From Clostridiales bacterium (GTDB taxonomy: Bacteria; Bacillota; Clostridia; Oscillospirales; Oscillospiraceae): DNA of 10,459 nt. Shown one piece after another: positions 1-6,194 of the stretch. The DNA lies in assembly GCA_019421525.1 (NCBI GenBank), contig JAHZFC010000076.1, positions 1-10,459 on the forward strand, given 5' to 3'. A program made the translations under genes and the position numbers. The notes beneath the pieces are model-generated. The model searched no databases. It saw nothing but the letters and a program-made list of their open reading frames with translations, and was not told the origin of the DNA. The stretch's first letter is position 1. Every line of letters starts with the position of its first letter.

Positions 1-462
1 CTTTTCCCGGAAGGCGGCCACCGCCGCGGCCACGGCCAGATAGGTCTTGCCCGTGCCGGCGGGGCCCACTCCCAGGGTGACGGTGTTGTTCTTGATGGCC
101 TGGACGTACTGCTTCTGGCCCAGTGTCTTGGGCTTGATGGGCTTGCCCTTGGCGGTGACGCACACCACGTCCCCGGCCAGCTGGGCGATCTTGCCCTCGT
201 TGCCGCTGCGCACCAGCTCGATGATATAGCGCACGTTCTGCTCGCTGATGGCCTCCCCCCGGGCGGACAGGGACAGCAGCCCCTGGATGGCCCGGACGGC
301 CAGCATCACGTTCTCCCCCTCGCCGCTGATCTTCAAATTGGAGTCCCGGTTGACCACCGACACCCCCAGCTCCCGCTCGATCAGCCGGATGTTCTCGTCG
401 AACAGCCCGAAGAGGTTGACGGCCTGCTCCATGCGCTCGATGCTGATGATCTGTTCTGTCAT
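1..462 (-). CDS. phoH: PhoH family protein, N-terminal part (runs off left edge)
   Basis: This is the first 154 residues of a PhoH-like P-loop ATPase; the family is usually a little over 300 residues, so about half lies outside the window. Residues 1-110 form the N-terminal region typical of PhoH. A Walker A motif GPAGTGKT stands at residues 133-140, preceded by the family-typical KPIKPKTLGQKQYVQAI stretch. The reading frame is open to the edge. The start ATG is set by an AAAGGAG ribosome binding site 8 bases upstream. The gene follows yqfD by 57 bases on the same strand, as in the conserved yqfC-yqfD-phoH order of Bacillus and Clostridia, and is probably cotranscribed with it. PhoH proteins are ATPases linked to RNA metabolism, and the precise role is unsettled. 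Family identity is secure; the C-terminal half is unseen. Confidence 0.95.
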   Translation of the reverse strand, partial: MTEQIISIERMEQAVNLFGLFDENIRLIERELGVSVVNRDSNLKISGEGENVMLAVRAIQGLLSLSARGEAISEQNVRYIIELVRSGNEGKIAQLAGDVVCVTAKGKPIKPKTLGQKQYVQAIKNNTVTLGVGPAGTGKTYLAVAAAVAAFREK

Positions 463-519
463 TCGCTTCGCTCCTTTGTATCGCCCCCGGACAGGGGCTC
501 TCCGCCTGTGGGCCGGGCG

Positions 520-1773
520 TCACTGTCCGTCCCCATCTCCGGCGGTATTTTCTCCGTAGACCCGCCCGGTCTCCCCCTCCCGCTCCACGGTCACGCCGAT
601 CTGCTCCTGGCACTCGGCCAGCATGGTGACGGTGAGCAGGCCGCCAGACTGCCGGGCGGTGAAGTCCGTCCGCAGGACCTGTCCCTGGCTGTCGGCCAAT
701 ATGGCGTCCAGCTGCCGCAGCAGCTCCTCCTCCAGCATGGCCCGGGCCGCGTCCGCGTCCACCGCCTGCTCCGTGAGGGTATACTCCCGGCAGGTGACCT
801 GCCGGATGCCAAAGGGCAGGGCGCGGCCAAACAGGGTGAGGGTGTGGTCCTGAGCTATTTTATCATACTTCTCGTAGGAAATGCTACTGTTTCCGTAAAA
901 TTCAAGGGTGCCCCACAAAATTTTCGCCGACCACAGGGACTTTTCCCGCCCGGTGTACTCCTTGACCTGGGCGGTGAGGGGGATGGACGCCTCCAGGGTG
1001 CGCCAGGTCCGGGCGGTGACCTCCCCGGCGGCCCGCACCACCAGCTTGCCGATATCGTAGTCGCTGCCCTCGGGCTTGCGCAGCTCCACGTCACCGGAGA
1101 TGAGCACCTCCCCCTTGGCCACCGTGTCCCCGTCCTCGAACATAGCCCGGCCGGCGCTGGTGTGGATGTCCAGGATGATGCCGTCGGCGGCGGCCACCAC
1201 GTCGGCGGGGGTGCTCTCGTCCAGCATCTCTGGGACCTGTTCCGCCTCCCGCACCACCACCTCCACCCGGGTGCCGTGGAGGTTGATGGCCATAAAGGAC
1301 AGCTCTGGCAGGGCGATGAGGGCCTCGTTGGCCAGGGCGGTCCGGTCCAGGGAGGGGCCGTAGGCCCCCGGTCTGACCCCCAGCCGCTGCAGCTCGGTGA
1401 GGATGATAGCCGTGGGGACGGTCTCGTTGCCCGTCACCTCCACCACCAGCACGAACCGGGACAGCACCGCCATGGCCAGAAAGGCCAGCACCGCCCCGGC
1501 CACGAACCCCCAGCGCCTGCGCCAGCGCAGCAGGGCGGCCAGCCCGCCCCGCCGCCCCGCCTCGTGGAGGGCGCACATGGCCCACTGGGCATACTGCCGC
1601 AGGCGGGGCAGGTCCTTGAGGCGGATGCGGAAGGTGAAGGAGGTCTCGTCCCTCCAGGACAGGGCCCAGAAGGCCAGGCGGTTCTGGGCGCACAGGTTCA
1701 AAAGCCGCTCGGGGAAGGCCCCCTCCGCCCGGACCTCCACATAGCCCAGCAGCCAGTTGATCAGTCGTTTCAT
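520..1773 (-). CDS. yqfD: Sporulation protein YqfD
   Basis: A 417-residue protein matching the YqfD family in length and layout. It has a cytoplasmic N-terminal domain (about residues 1-85, with an Arg-rich stretch at 80-88) and a single hydrophobic membrane segment at about 88-111. A long domain follows, probably on the outer face, containing VEVTGNETVP at 111-120 and a beta-rich region around 195-230. In Bacillus subtilis yqfD is expressed in the mother cell and is needed for normal sporulation; its biochemical role is unknown. The gene begins 4 bases after the yqfC stop and has no clear Shine-Dalgarno sequence of its own, which suggests translational coupling to yqfC. phoH follows after 57 bases. 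The last ten residues are acidic and glycine-rich and probably disordered. Confidence 0.93.
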   Translation of the reverse strand: MKRLINWLLGYVEVRAEGAFPERLLNLCAQNRLAFWALSWRDETSFTFRIRLKDLPRLRQYAQWAMCALHEAGRRGGLAALLRWRRRWGFVAGAVLAFLAMAVLSRFVLVVEVTGNETVPTAIILTELQRLGVRPGAYGPSLDRTALANEALIALPELSFMAINLHGTRVEVVVREAEQVPEMLDESTPADVVAAADGIILDIHTSAGRAMFEDGDTVAKGEVLISGDVELRKPEGSDYDIGKLVVRAAGEVTARTWRTLEASIPLTAQVKEYTGREKSLWSAKILWGTLEFYGNSSISYEKYDKIAQDHTLTLFGRALPFGIRQVTCREYTLTEQAVDADAARAMLEEELLRQLDAILADSQGQVLRTDFTARQSGGLLTVTMLAECQEQIGVTVEREGETGRVYGENTAGDGDGQ

Positions 1774-1777
1774 AGGC

Positions 1778-2050
1778 TCAGGAGAAGTCCAGGGACAAGA
1801 TCTGTCCGGTGATGAGCAGCTCGGCGGGGTTCATGGACTTCAATTCCAAGGCGCTTCCCCGCACCCGCACCACCAGCTTGCCCCCGGAGATGAGGATCTC
1901 CTCGTCTCCATAGGCCAGGATGCCCTTGTGGGCCTCCATGCGCAGCTCCCGGTCCCCCATGAGCTCGATCCGGGGCAGGCCGCCCAGGGCGTCCCCGGGC
2001 AGCTCCAGGGCCTGGCTGGCCCGCTCCAGCAGACTTTCCTTCCGCTCCAT
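1778..2050 (-). CDS. yqfC: YqfC/YabP family sporulation protein
   Basis: A 90-residue protein with the length and beta-rich pattern of YqfC. The hydrophobic alternating segment EILISGGKLVVRVRG lies at about residues 51-65 and a terminal ITGQILSLDFS at 80-90. The family is part of the mother-cell sporulation programme, with no known enzymatic function. The frame is open further upstream, to 2137, but an AGAGGTG ribosome binding site at 2057-2063 sits 6 bases before the ATG at 2050. Translation from 2056 would leave no spacer, and translation from 2137 would start inside the spoVAC terminator. It is the first gene of yqfC-yqfD-phoH. Its leader holds two alternative hairpins (see findings). I could not identify a convincing sigma-E promoter. 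Confidence 0.9.
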   Translation of the reverse strand: MERKESLLERASQALELPGDALGGLPRIELMGDRELRMEAHKGILAYGDEEILISGGKLVVRVRGSALELKSMNPAELLITGQILSLDFS

Positions 2051-2056
2051 GTCCAT

Positions 2057-2063
2057 CACCTCT
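2057..2063 (-). promoter_or_regulatory. Ribosome binding site of yqfC
   Basis: AGAGGTG read on the minus strand, 6 bases before the ATG at 2050 and directly abutting the ATG at 2056. It decides the start in favour of 2050. The GGACAGG arm of a possible leader hairpin is immediately next to it. Confidence 0.75.
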
Positions 2064-2075
2064 GGACAGGATATG

Positions 2076-2103
2076 AAAAAAGGGCGGACAACTTGCCTGT
2101 CCG
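2076..2103 (-). terminator. Possible weak terminator/attenuator hairpin in the yqfC leader
   Basis: On the minus strand CGGACA (2103-2098) and TGTCCG (2090-2085) form a 6-bp stem with a 7-base loop. This is followed by CCC and then six T (2081-2076). The position is between the spoVAC terminator and the yqfC ribosome binding site. The stem is short, so termination would be modest. It may be a second terminator after spoVAC, a leader attenuator, or chance. Confidence 0.4.
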
Positions 2104-2117
2104 GTGTGCGTTTACGG

Positions 2118-2167
2118 AAAAACCTGGCGGAGCCCATACCAGCTGGTATGAGCTCCGCCAGGTTTTT
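2118..2167 (-). terminator. Strong intrinsic terminator after spoVAC (nearly perfect 50-bp inverted repeat)
   Basis: The 25-bp arms match at 24 positions; the only mismatch is 2134 against 2151. The core is the perfect palindrome CATACCAGCTGGTATG (2135-2150) and the ends are five A and five T, so either strand shows hairpin plus T-tract. The stem starts 12 bases after the spoVAC stop, so its evident job is to end that transcript. It separates spoVAC from yqfC. Confidence 0.88.
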
Positions 2168-2179
2168 GTCAGGCTCACG

Positions 2180-2632
2180 TCAGAACAGCCCCACCACCCA
2201 CAAGATCAGCCCGTAGATCACGCTGGCACCGATCCCGTACGCCAGCACCGGACCGGCCACGGTGAACAGGCGGGCGCCGGTGCCCAGGATCAGACCCTCG
2301 CTCTTGAACTCCAGGGCCGGGGACACCATGGCGTTGGCAAACCCGGTGATGGGCACCAGGGTGCCCGCCCCCGCCCGGCGGGCGATGTCGTCGAACACCC
2401 CCAGGCCGGTGAGCAGGGCGGCCAGGAACACCAGAGTGATGGACACCCAGGTGCCCGCGTCGTCCTGGCTGACCCCCCAGCTCTGGTACAGGTTGGACAG
2501 CGCCTGGCCCCCCGTGCAGATGAGCCCGCCCACGCAGAAGGCCCACGCCATGTCCTTCCACAGCGGGGAGGTCTTTTCCTTCTCCCCCACATAGCGGCCG
2601 TATTCCTCGTTGGACAGCTTTGACAGGTCCAT
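2180..2632 (-). CDS. spoVAC: Stage V sporulation protein AC (SpoVAC)
   Basis: A 150-residue membrane protein with SpoVAC signatures: WAFCVGGLICTGGQALSNLY at 30-49, ALLTGLGVFDDIARRAGAG at 72-90, then VPITGFANAM at 93-102 and ALEFKSEGLILG at 106-117. About four hydrophobic segments are visible. SpoVA proteins form the inner-membrane channel that moves Ca-dipicolinic acid into the forespore and releases it at germination. SpoVAEb proteins share the GGLIC and TGFAN-type motifs, but length and the KSEGLILG motif fit SpoVAC better. The start has a GAGGTGAT site 6 bases upstream. It follows cca by 39 bases and is closed by a strong terminator, with no spoVAD or spoVAE next to it, whereas these genes are normally together. 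I found no convincing sigma-G promoter; it could be read from the cca transcript or from a promoter inside cca. Confidence 0.9.
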   Translation of the reverse strand: MDLSKLSNEEYGRYVGEKEKTSPLWKDMAWAFCVGGLICTGGQALSNLYQSWGVSQDDAGTWVSITLVFLAALLTGLGVFDDIARRAGAGTLVPITGFANAMVSPALEFKSEGLILGTGARLFTVAGPVLAYGIGASVIYGLILWVVGLF

Positions 2633-2671
2633 ATCCGTATCACCTCGCCCCCAGTGTGCCCAGGGCGGAGT

Positions 2672-3844
2672 TCAAATATGTCCCGTCCGCGCCAAATACT
2701 GCCGGAGCCGTTCCGGCGTGTTGTCCTCCGGGTCGTCCAGCACCCGCTCCAGCAGGGCCCGCTGGGCCCGGCCGATATCGGGGCCGGACAGCCCCAGGGC
2801 GGCCAGGTCCCCGCCGGACAGGGCCAGGTCCTCCGCCCGGACGCAGGGCCGCTGGGCCAGCACTTGTTCCAACAGGCCGTCTCCCGCCAGCAGAGCGGCC
2901 AGGCGGCACACCTCCCGCCCATATGCGGCCAGGGCGTGCCGCCATCCTGCCGCGTCCTCTGGCACGCCGCCCCGGGCCAGCTCCGCCGCTCCGGCGCACC
3001 GGCGGACCGTCCGTTTGTCCCGGCGCAGGTGCTTGAGAAAGGCGGCAGCATCCTCCACCGCCCCCGCATCCAGCAGGGCGGCGCACAGCCCCGCCCACCG
3101 GGCCATGGGCTCCGGGGGCAGCTTCTCCAGGCCGGACAGATCCGGCAGCCGCCCCGGCCGGTCCAGATAGCTGTCCAGCAGACCCAGGGAGAACCACAGC
3201 GCCCCCCGGTCCGGGTGGGGGGCACACAGGGTCTTTTCCACCTCCGCCCCCACCCGCTCGGCGGACACCCGGGCGGCCATGGGGGCGCACCGGGCCATGG
3301 CAGACAACGTCTCCCGCTCTATATCAAAGCCCAGCTGGTCGGCAAAGCGCACCCCCCTGAGCATCCGCAGGGCGTCCTCCCGGAAACGCTCCTCCGGCTG
3401 TCCCACGCACCGGATGAGGCCCCGCTCCAGATCGGCCCGCCCGCCGAACAGGTCCACGATGTCCCCATTCTCGTCCAGGGCCATGGCGTTGACGGTGAAA
3501 TCCCGCCGGGCCAGGTCCTCCTCCAGGCTGGCCCCGAAGGCCACCCGGTCCGGGTGCCGCCCGTCGGAGTATCCCCCCTCCCGGCGGAAGGGGGTCACCT
3601 CCACCGGCCCGCTGTCCGTGGGCACGGTGACGGTGCCGTGGGCGCCCCCGGTGGGGACGGCCCGTGGAAACAGGGCCAACAGCTCCTCCGGCCGGGCGGA
3701 GGTGCACATATCCCAGTCCCCCGGTGTGCGGCCCAGCAGGCTGTCCCGGACGCAGCCCCCCACCGGGCAGGCCCGGTGGCCCGCCTGGATGAGCTTGTCC
3801 CGCAGGGCGGCCACGCCGGGGGGGATGTTGATCTTTTCCGCCAT
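2672..3844 (-). CDS. cca: CCA-adding tRNA nucleotidyltransferase (class II)
   Basis: A 390-residue class II CCA transferase, which adds or repairs the 3' CCA end of tRNA from CTP and ATP. The head-domain motif PVGGCVRD is at 27-34 and the metal-binding DWD at 43-45. RRDFTVNAMALD at 113-124 and the nucleotide-selecting EDALRMLR at 156-163 follow, then the alpha-helical neck, body and tail. All catalytic signatures are present, and length is in the usual range for Firmicute enzymes. Close poly(A) polymerases share the head domain, but EDALRMLRGVRFADQLGF fits a CCA enzyme. The start has a GGGAGG site about 9 bases upstream. It lies 58 bases after the hydrolase gene with no clear promoter between, so it is probably cotranscribed. 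The body and tail (from about residue 220) are rich in Ala, Leu and Arg, in keeping with the GC-rich genome. Confidence 0.95.
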   Translation of the reverse strand: MAEKINIPPGVAALRDKLIQAGHRACPVGGCVRDSLLGRTPGDWDMCTSARPEELLALFPRAVPTGGAHGTVTVPTDSGPVEVTPFRREGGYSDGRHPDRVAFGASLEEDLARRDFTVNAMALDENGDIVDLFGGRADLERGLIRCVGQPEERFREDALRMLRGVRFADQLGFDIERETLSAMARCAPMAARVSAERVGAEVEKTLCAPHPDRGALWFSLGLLDSYLDRPGRLPDLSGLEKLPPEPMARWAGLCAALLDAGAVEDAAAFLKHLRRDKRTVRRCAGAAELARGGVPEDAAGWRHALAAYGREVCRLAALLAGDGLLEQVLAQRPCVRAEDLALSGGDLAALGLSGPDIGRAQRALLERVLDDPEDNTPERLRQYLARTGHI

Positions 3845-3902
3845 GGCCCGTCCCTCCCGTCTAAATGGGCATGATCCCGCCTATACTTTTACTAAAATGT
3901 GG

Positions 3903-4595
3903 TCATAGGTTCGCCCGCTCCCACGCTTCCAGCACCTTCATCTGCTCCGGAGTGTGGAACCAGTGTTCCCCGCCCTCCATCACGGTGAGCGCTCCCCCGG
4001 TCTTGGCCAGGAACTGGTCCACCATCTCCCGGGAGATAAGGGTATCCCCGCTCCCGTAGAGGACCGCGGTGGGCGCCCGCCATGTGACGGGGTGGGCCCG
4101 GACCCAGCGCAGGTACTCCCAGGACAGGGTCTCCCCGAACCGGGTGGGGATCTCCCCGGCCCGCTCCAGCTCCCCCTCCGTCACGTTGGCCCAGCCCATC
4201 ATGGTCCGGATGAGCCCCTCCATATCCACCACCGGGGAGACGAACAGCGCCTTCTCCACCCGCTCCCTCTGGAGGGCCTCCATGGCCAGCCAGGCGCCGA
4301 TGCTGTTGGCCCGGACCCGGACGCTCCCGCAACTCTGCCGCAGCAGCTCACAGGCCGCCCTGATCTCAGGCACCGCCACCCAGGGCAGCAGCTTTTCCCC
4401 GCTGTTCTCCCGCTCCCCGTGCTCTGGCAGGTCGATGGCCAGCACCCGGTACCCCATGGGTACGGCCTGCCGGGCAAAGGAGATCGCCTCTTCCTTTCGC
4501 CCCTGCTTTCCATGGAGGAACAGGTATCCGCCCCGCGTCCCCTCCCCCATCCACAGGGCGGGGATATGGCCGATGTTTCGCTTTTCCAGTTCCAT
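3903..4595 (-). CDS. Alpha/beta hydrolase of unknown substrate
   Basis: A 230-residue alpha/beta hydrolase-fold protein. The oxyanion region YLFLHGKQGRKEEA is at 24-37 and the strand VLAIDLPEHGERE at 51-63. The nucleophile elbow reads ANSIGA at 96-101, with Ser98 as likely nucleophile. Asp184 (YGSGDTLIS) and His211 (GGEHWFHTPEQ) complete the triad. The elbow has Ala in place of the first Gly of GxSxG, a tolerated variant. No signal peptide is seen, so it is likely cytoplasmic. Substrate is unknown; an esterase or thioesterase is plausible. The frame is open up to 4691, but the GGGAGGA site at 4600-4606 supports the start at 4595, and the upstream residues do not look like protein. It is first in a minus-strand unit with cca and probably spoVAC, and has a near-consensus promoter at 4737-4765. 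Confidence 0.85.
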   Translation of the reverse strand: MELEKRNIGHIPALWMGEGTRGGYLFLHGKQGRKEEAISFARQAVPMGYRVLAIDLPEHGERENSGEKLLPWVAVPEIRAACELLRQSCGSVRVRANSIGAWLAMEALQRERVEKALFVSPVVDMEGLIRTMMGWANVTEGELERAGEIPTRFGETLSWEYLRWVRAHPVTWRAPTAVLYGSGDTLISREMVDQFLAKTGGALTVMEGGEHWFHTPEQMKVLEAWERANL

Positions 4596-4605
4596 GCCGT
4601 CCTCC

Positions 4606-4626
4606 CGGCCATCCGGCCGTCTTTTT
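4606..4626 (+). terminator. Possible plus-strand terminator; on the minus strand a hairpin abutting the hydrolase ribosome binding site
   Basis: CGGCC (4606-4610), loop ATCC and GGCCG (4615-4619) are followed by TC and five T on the plus strand. It could stop stray plus-strand transcription just before the murC promoter. In the minus-strand leader RNA the same stem overlaps the GGGAGGA ribosome binding site (4600-4606) by one base. The stem is only 5 bp, all G-C. Confidence 0.35.
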
Positions 4627-4640
4627 GGCAAAATCCCAGG

Positions 4641-4669
4641 TTGCCATTTCCTGTTTCCCGTAGTATAAT
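4641..4669 (+). promoter_or_regulatory. Sigma-A promoter of murC
   Basis: TTGCCA at 4641-4646, a 17-base spacer, then a perfect TATAAT at 4664-4669. The predicted transcript starts near 4676, giving a leader of about 80 bases before murC. It reads straight across the opposing hydrolase promoter. Confidence 0.8.
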
Positions 4670-4736
4670 AAGTTGCTTTAGAGCCCGGCATATCGCCGGA
4701 AACCCTACATTTTCACGCCAACGCGTTTATCTGACT

Positions 4737-4765
4737 ATTATATGGGGTATGAACATGACAGTCAA
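4737..4765 (-). promoter_or_regulatory. Sigma-A promoter of the hydrolase-cca unit
   Basis: On the minus strand TTGACT (4765-4760), a 17-base spacer and a perfect TATAAT (4742-4737). The predicted start near 4730 gives a leader of about 135 bases. The -35 box lies inside the first codons of murC on the other strand. Confidence 0.8.
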
Positions 4766-6131
4766 TAACATCCGCGAGTATATGCAGCCCGGCAGGCGGG
4801 CCCACCTGGTGGGCATCGGCGGGGTATCCATGGCCCCCCTGGCCGAGGTGCTCCACGGCGCAGGCATGGTCATCACCGGCTCGGACCGGCAGGAGAGCGC
4901 CGCCGTGGCCCACCTGCGCTCCCTGGGCATCCAGGTGACCATCGGCCACCTGCCCGAGAGCGTGCAGGGGGCGGACTGCGTCATCCGCACCGCCGCCGTC
5001 CACGACGACAACCCGGAGATCGCCGCCGCCCATGCCGCCGGCATCCCGGTGTTCGAACGGGCCCAGGCCTGGGGAGCCATCATGCGGGACTACCGCAACG
5101 CCCTGTGCATCTCCGGCACCCACGGCAAGACCACCACCACCTCCATGTGCACCCACATCATCATGGCCGCCGGGCTGGACCCCACGGTGATGATCGGCGG
5201 CACCCTGCCCCTGCTGGGGTCGGGCCACCGGGTGGGCCACGGGGACACCATCATCCTGGAGTCCTGCGAGTACTGCAACTCCTTTTTGTCCTTCTTCCCC
5301 ACCATCGCCGTTATTTTGAACATCGAGGCCGACCACCTGGACTTCTTCAAGGACCTGGAGGACGTGGAGCACTCCTTCCGCGCCTTCGCCGACCGGGTGC
5401 CCGAGGGGGGCCTCATCGTGGCCAACTGCGAGGACGAGAACACCATGGCCACCCTGGCCGGGGAGACGCGGCCCATGCTCACCTTCGGGCTGGAGCGGGG
5501 GGACGTCCGCGCAGCCGATCTGACCTTTGACCACGGCTTTGGCCGGTTCGACGTGCTCTACCACGACGCCCCCTATGCCCATGTGGAGCTGTCCGTCCCC
5601 GGGGTGCACAATGTGAAGAACGCCCTGGCCGCCGCCGCGGCCGCCATCGCCCTGGCCGTCCCCGGCGAGGCGGTGGAGCGGGGCCTGCGGGATTTCCGCC
5701 TGCCCGGCCGCCGGTTCGAGTACAAGGGGGAGTACAACGGCGCCCGGATCTATGACGACTACGCCCACCACCCCGGCGAGCTGTCCGCCCTGCTGGACAC
5801 CGCCGAGACCCTGGGCTACCGGCGGATCATCTGCGCCTTCCAGCCCCACACCTACTCCCGCACCCATGAGCTGTTCGACGACTTTGTCAAGGTACTGCGC
5901 CGGCCGGACGTGACGCTGCTGGCGGAGATCTACGCCGCCCGGGAGACCAACACCCTGGGCATCTCCTCCCAGGACCTGGCCGGCCAGATCCCGGGCAGCG
6001 TCTACTGCCCCACCCTGGACGACGTCACCGCCGCCCTGCGCCGCCTGGCCCAGAGCGGCGACCTGATCCTCACCGTGGGGGCGGGGGACATCTACACCGC
6101 CGGGGAGAAGCTGCTCCGCGAGACCCACTGA
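4755..6131 (+). CDS. murC: UDP-N-acetylmuramate--L-alanine ligase (MurC)
   Basis: MurC adds L-alanine to UDP-N-acetylmuramic acid using ATP, the first peptide step of peptidoglycan synthesis in the cytoplasm. From the start used here (458 residues) the N-terminal nucleotide-sugar motif LVGIGGVSMAPLAE is at about 18-31. The ATP loop SGTHGKTTTTSM is at 120-131 and ESCEYCNSFL at 169-178. NIEADHLDFF, GVHNVKNALAA and IYDDYAHHPGE (about 332-342) follow, then FQPHTYSRT and VGAGDIYTAG near the end. The DYAHHP and FQPHxYSRT signatures separate MurC from MurD/E/F; Mpl is a related alternative but fits less well. Two ATGs are possible, 4749 and 4755. The only purine-rich site, GGGG at 4744-4747, is correctly spaced (7 bases) for 4755. 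It stands alone, outside a division-wall cluster, with its own promoter and terminator. Confidence 0.94.
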   Translation: MTVNNIREYMQPGRRAHLVGIGGVSMAPLAEVLHGAGMVITGSDRQESAAVAHLRSLGIQVTIGHLPESVQGADCVIRTAAVHDDNPEIAAAHAAGIPVFERAQAWGAIMRDYRNALCISGTHGKTTTTSMCTHIIMAAGLDPTVMIGGTLPLLGSGHRVGHGDTIILESCEYCNSFLSFFPTIAVILNIEADHLDFFKDLEDVEHSFRAFADRVPEGGLIVANCEDENTMATLAGETRPMLTFGLERGDVRAADLTFDHGFGRFDVLYHDAPYAHVELSVPGVHNVKNALAAAAAAIALAVPGEAVERGLRDFRLPGRRFEYKGEYNGARIYDDYAHHPGELSALLDTAETLGYRRIICAFQPHTYSRTHELFDDFVKVLRRPDVTLLAEIYAARETNTLGISSQDLAGQIPGSVYCPTLDDVTAALRRLAQSGDLILTVGAGDIYTAGEKLLRETH

Positions 6132-6140
6132 ACCTACCCT

Positions 6141-6176
6141 CGCCCTTCCGGTCCCCACTGGAAGGGCGCATTTTTT
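6141..6176 (+). terminator. Intrinsic terminator of murC
   Basis: CGCCCTTCCGGT (6141-6152), loop CCCC and ACTGGAAGGGCG (6157-6168) form a 12-bp stem with one G-U pair. CA and six T follow (6171-6176). It begins 10 bases after the murC stop. Confidence 0.92.
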
Positions 6177-6194
6177 GACTGGGAGGCCGATCTG

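Noticed and set aside
508..1812. 434-codon plus-strand frame opposite yqfD
   Set aside because: Gly/Pro/His/Gln-rich composition with no recognisable fold; YqfD on the other strand matches a known family over its full length.
2051..2137. Upstream starts for yqfC at 2056 and 2137
   Set aside because: 2056 abuts the ribosome binding site with no spacer. 2137 lies within the terminator hairpin, and the added residues do not fit the family length.
2654..3874. 406-codon plus-strand frame opposite cca
   Set aside because: Pro/Gly/Gln-rich shadow; the minus strand encodes all class II CCA transferase motifs.
4662..4690. Second minus-strand promoter with TATACT at 4667-4662
   Set aside because: The matching -35 (TGCCGG) is poor; the promoter at 4737-4765 is far closer to consensus.
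4596..4691. Longer hydrolase start at 4691
   Set aside because: No good ribosome binding site. The extra 32 residues are basic and unstructured, and they cover the murC promoter and the hairpin beside the real site.
3954..4754. Long N-terminal extension of the murC frame
   Set aside because: It crosses the murC promoter and is antisense to the hydrolase. Its translation is Pro/His/Gly-rich, and MurC family length fits a start at 4749 or 4755.
4713..6158. 481-codon open frame on the minus strand opposite murC
   Set aside because: Gly/Val/His-rich translation without motifs. It is a shadow of the MurC reading frame and covers both promoters and the murC terminator.
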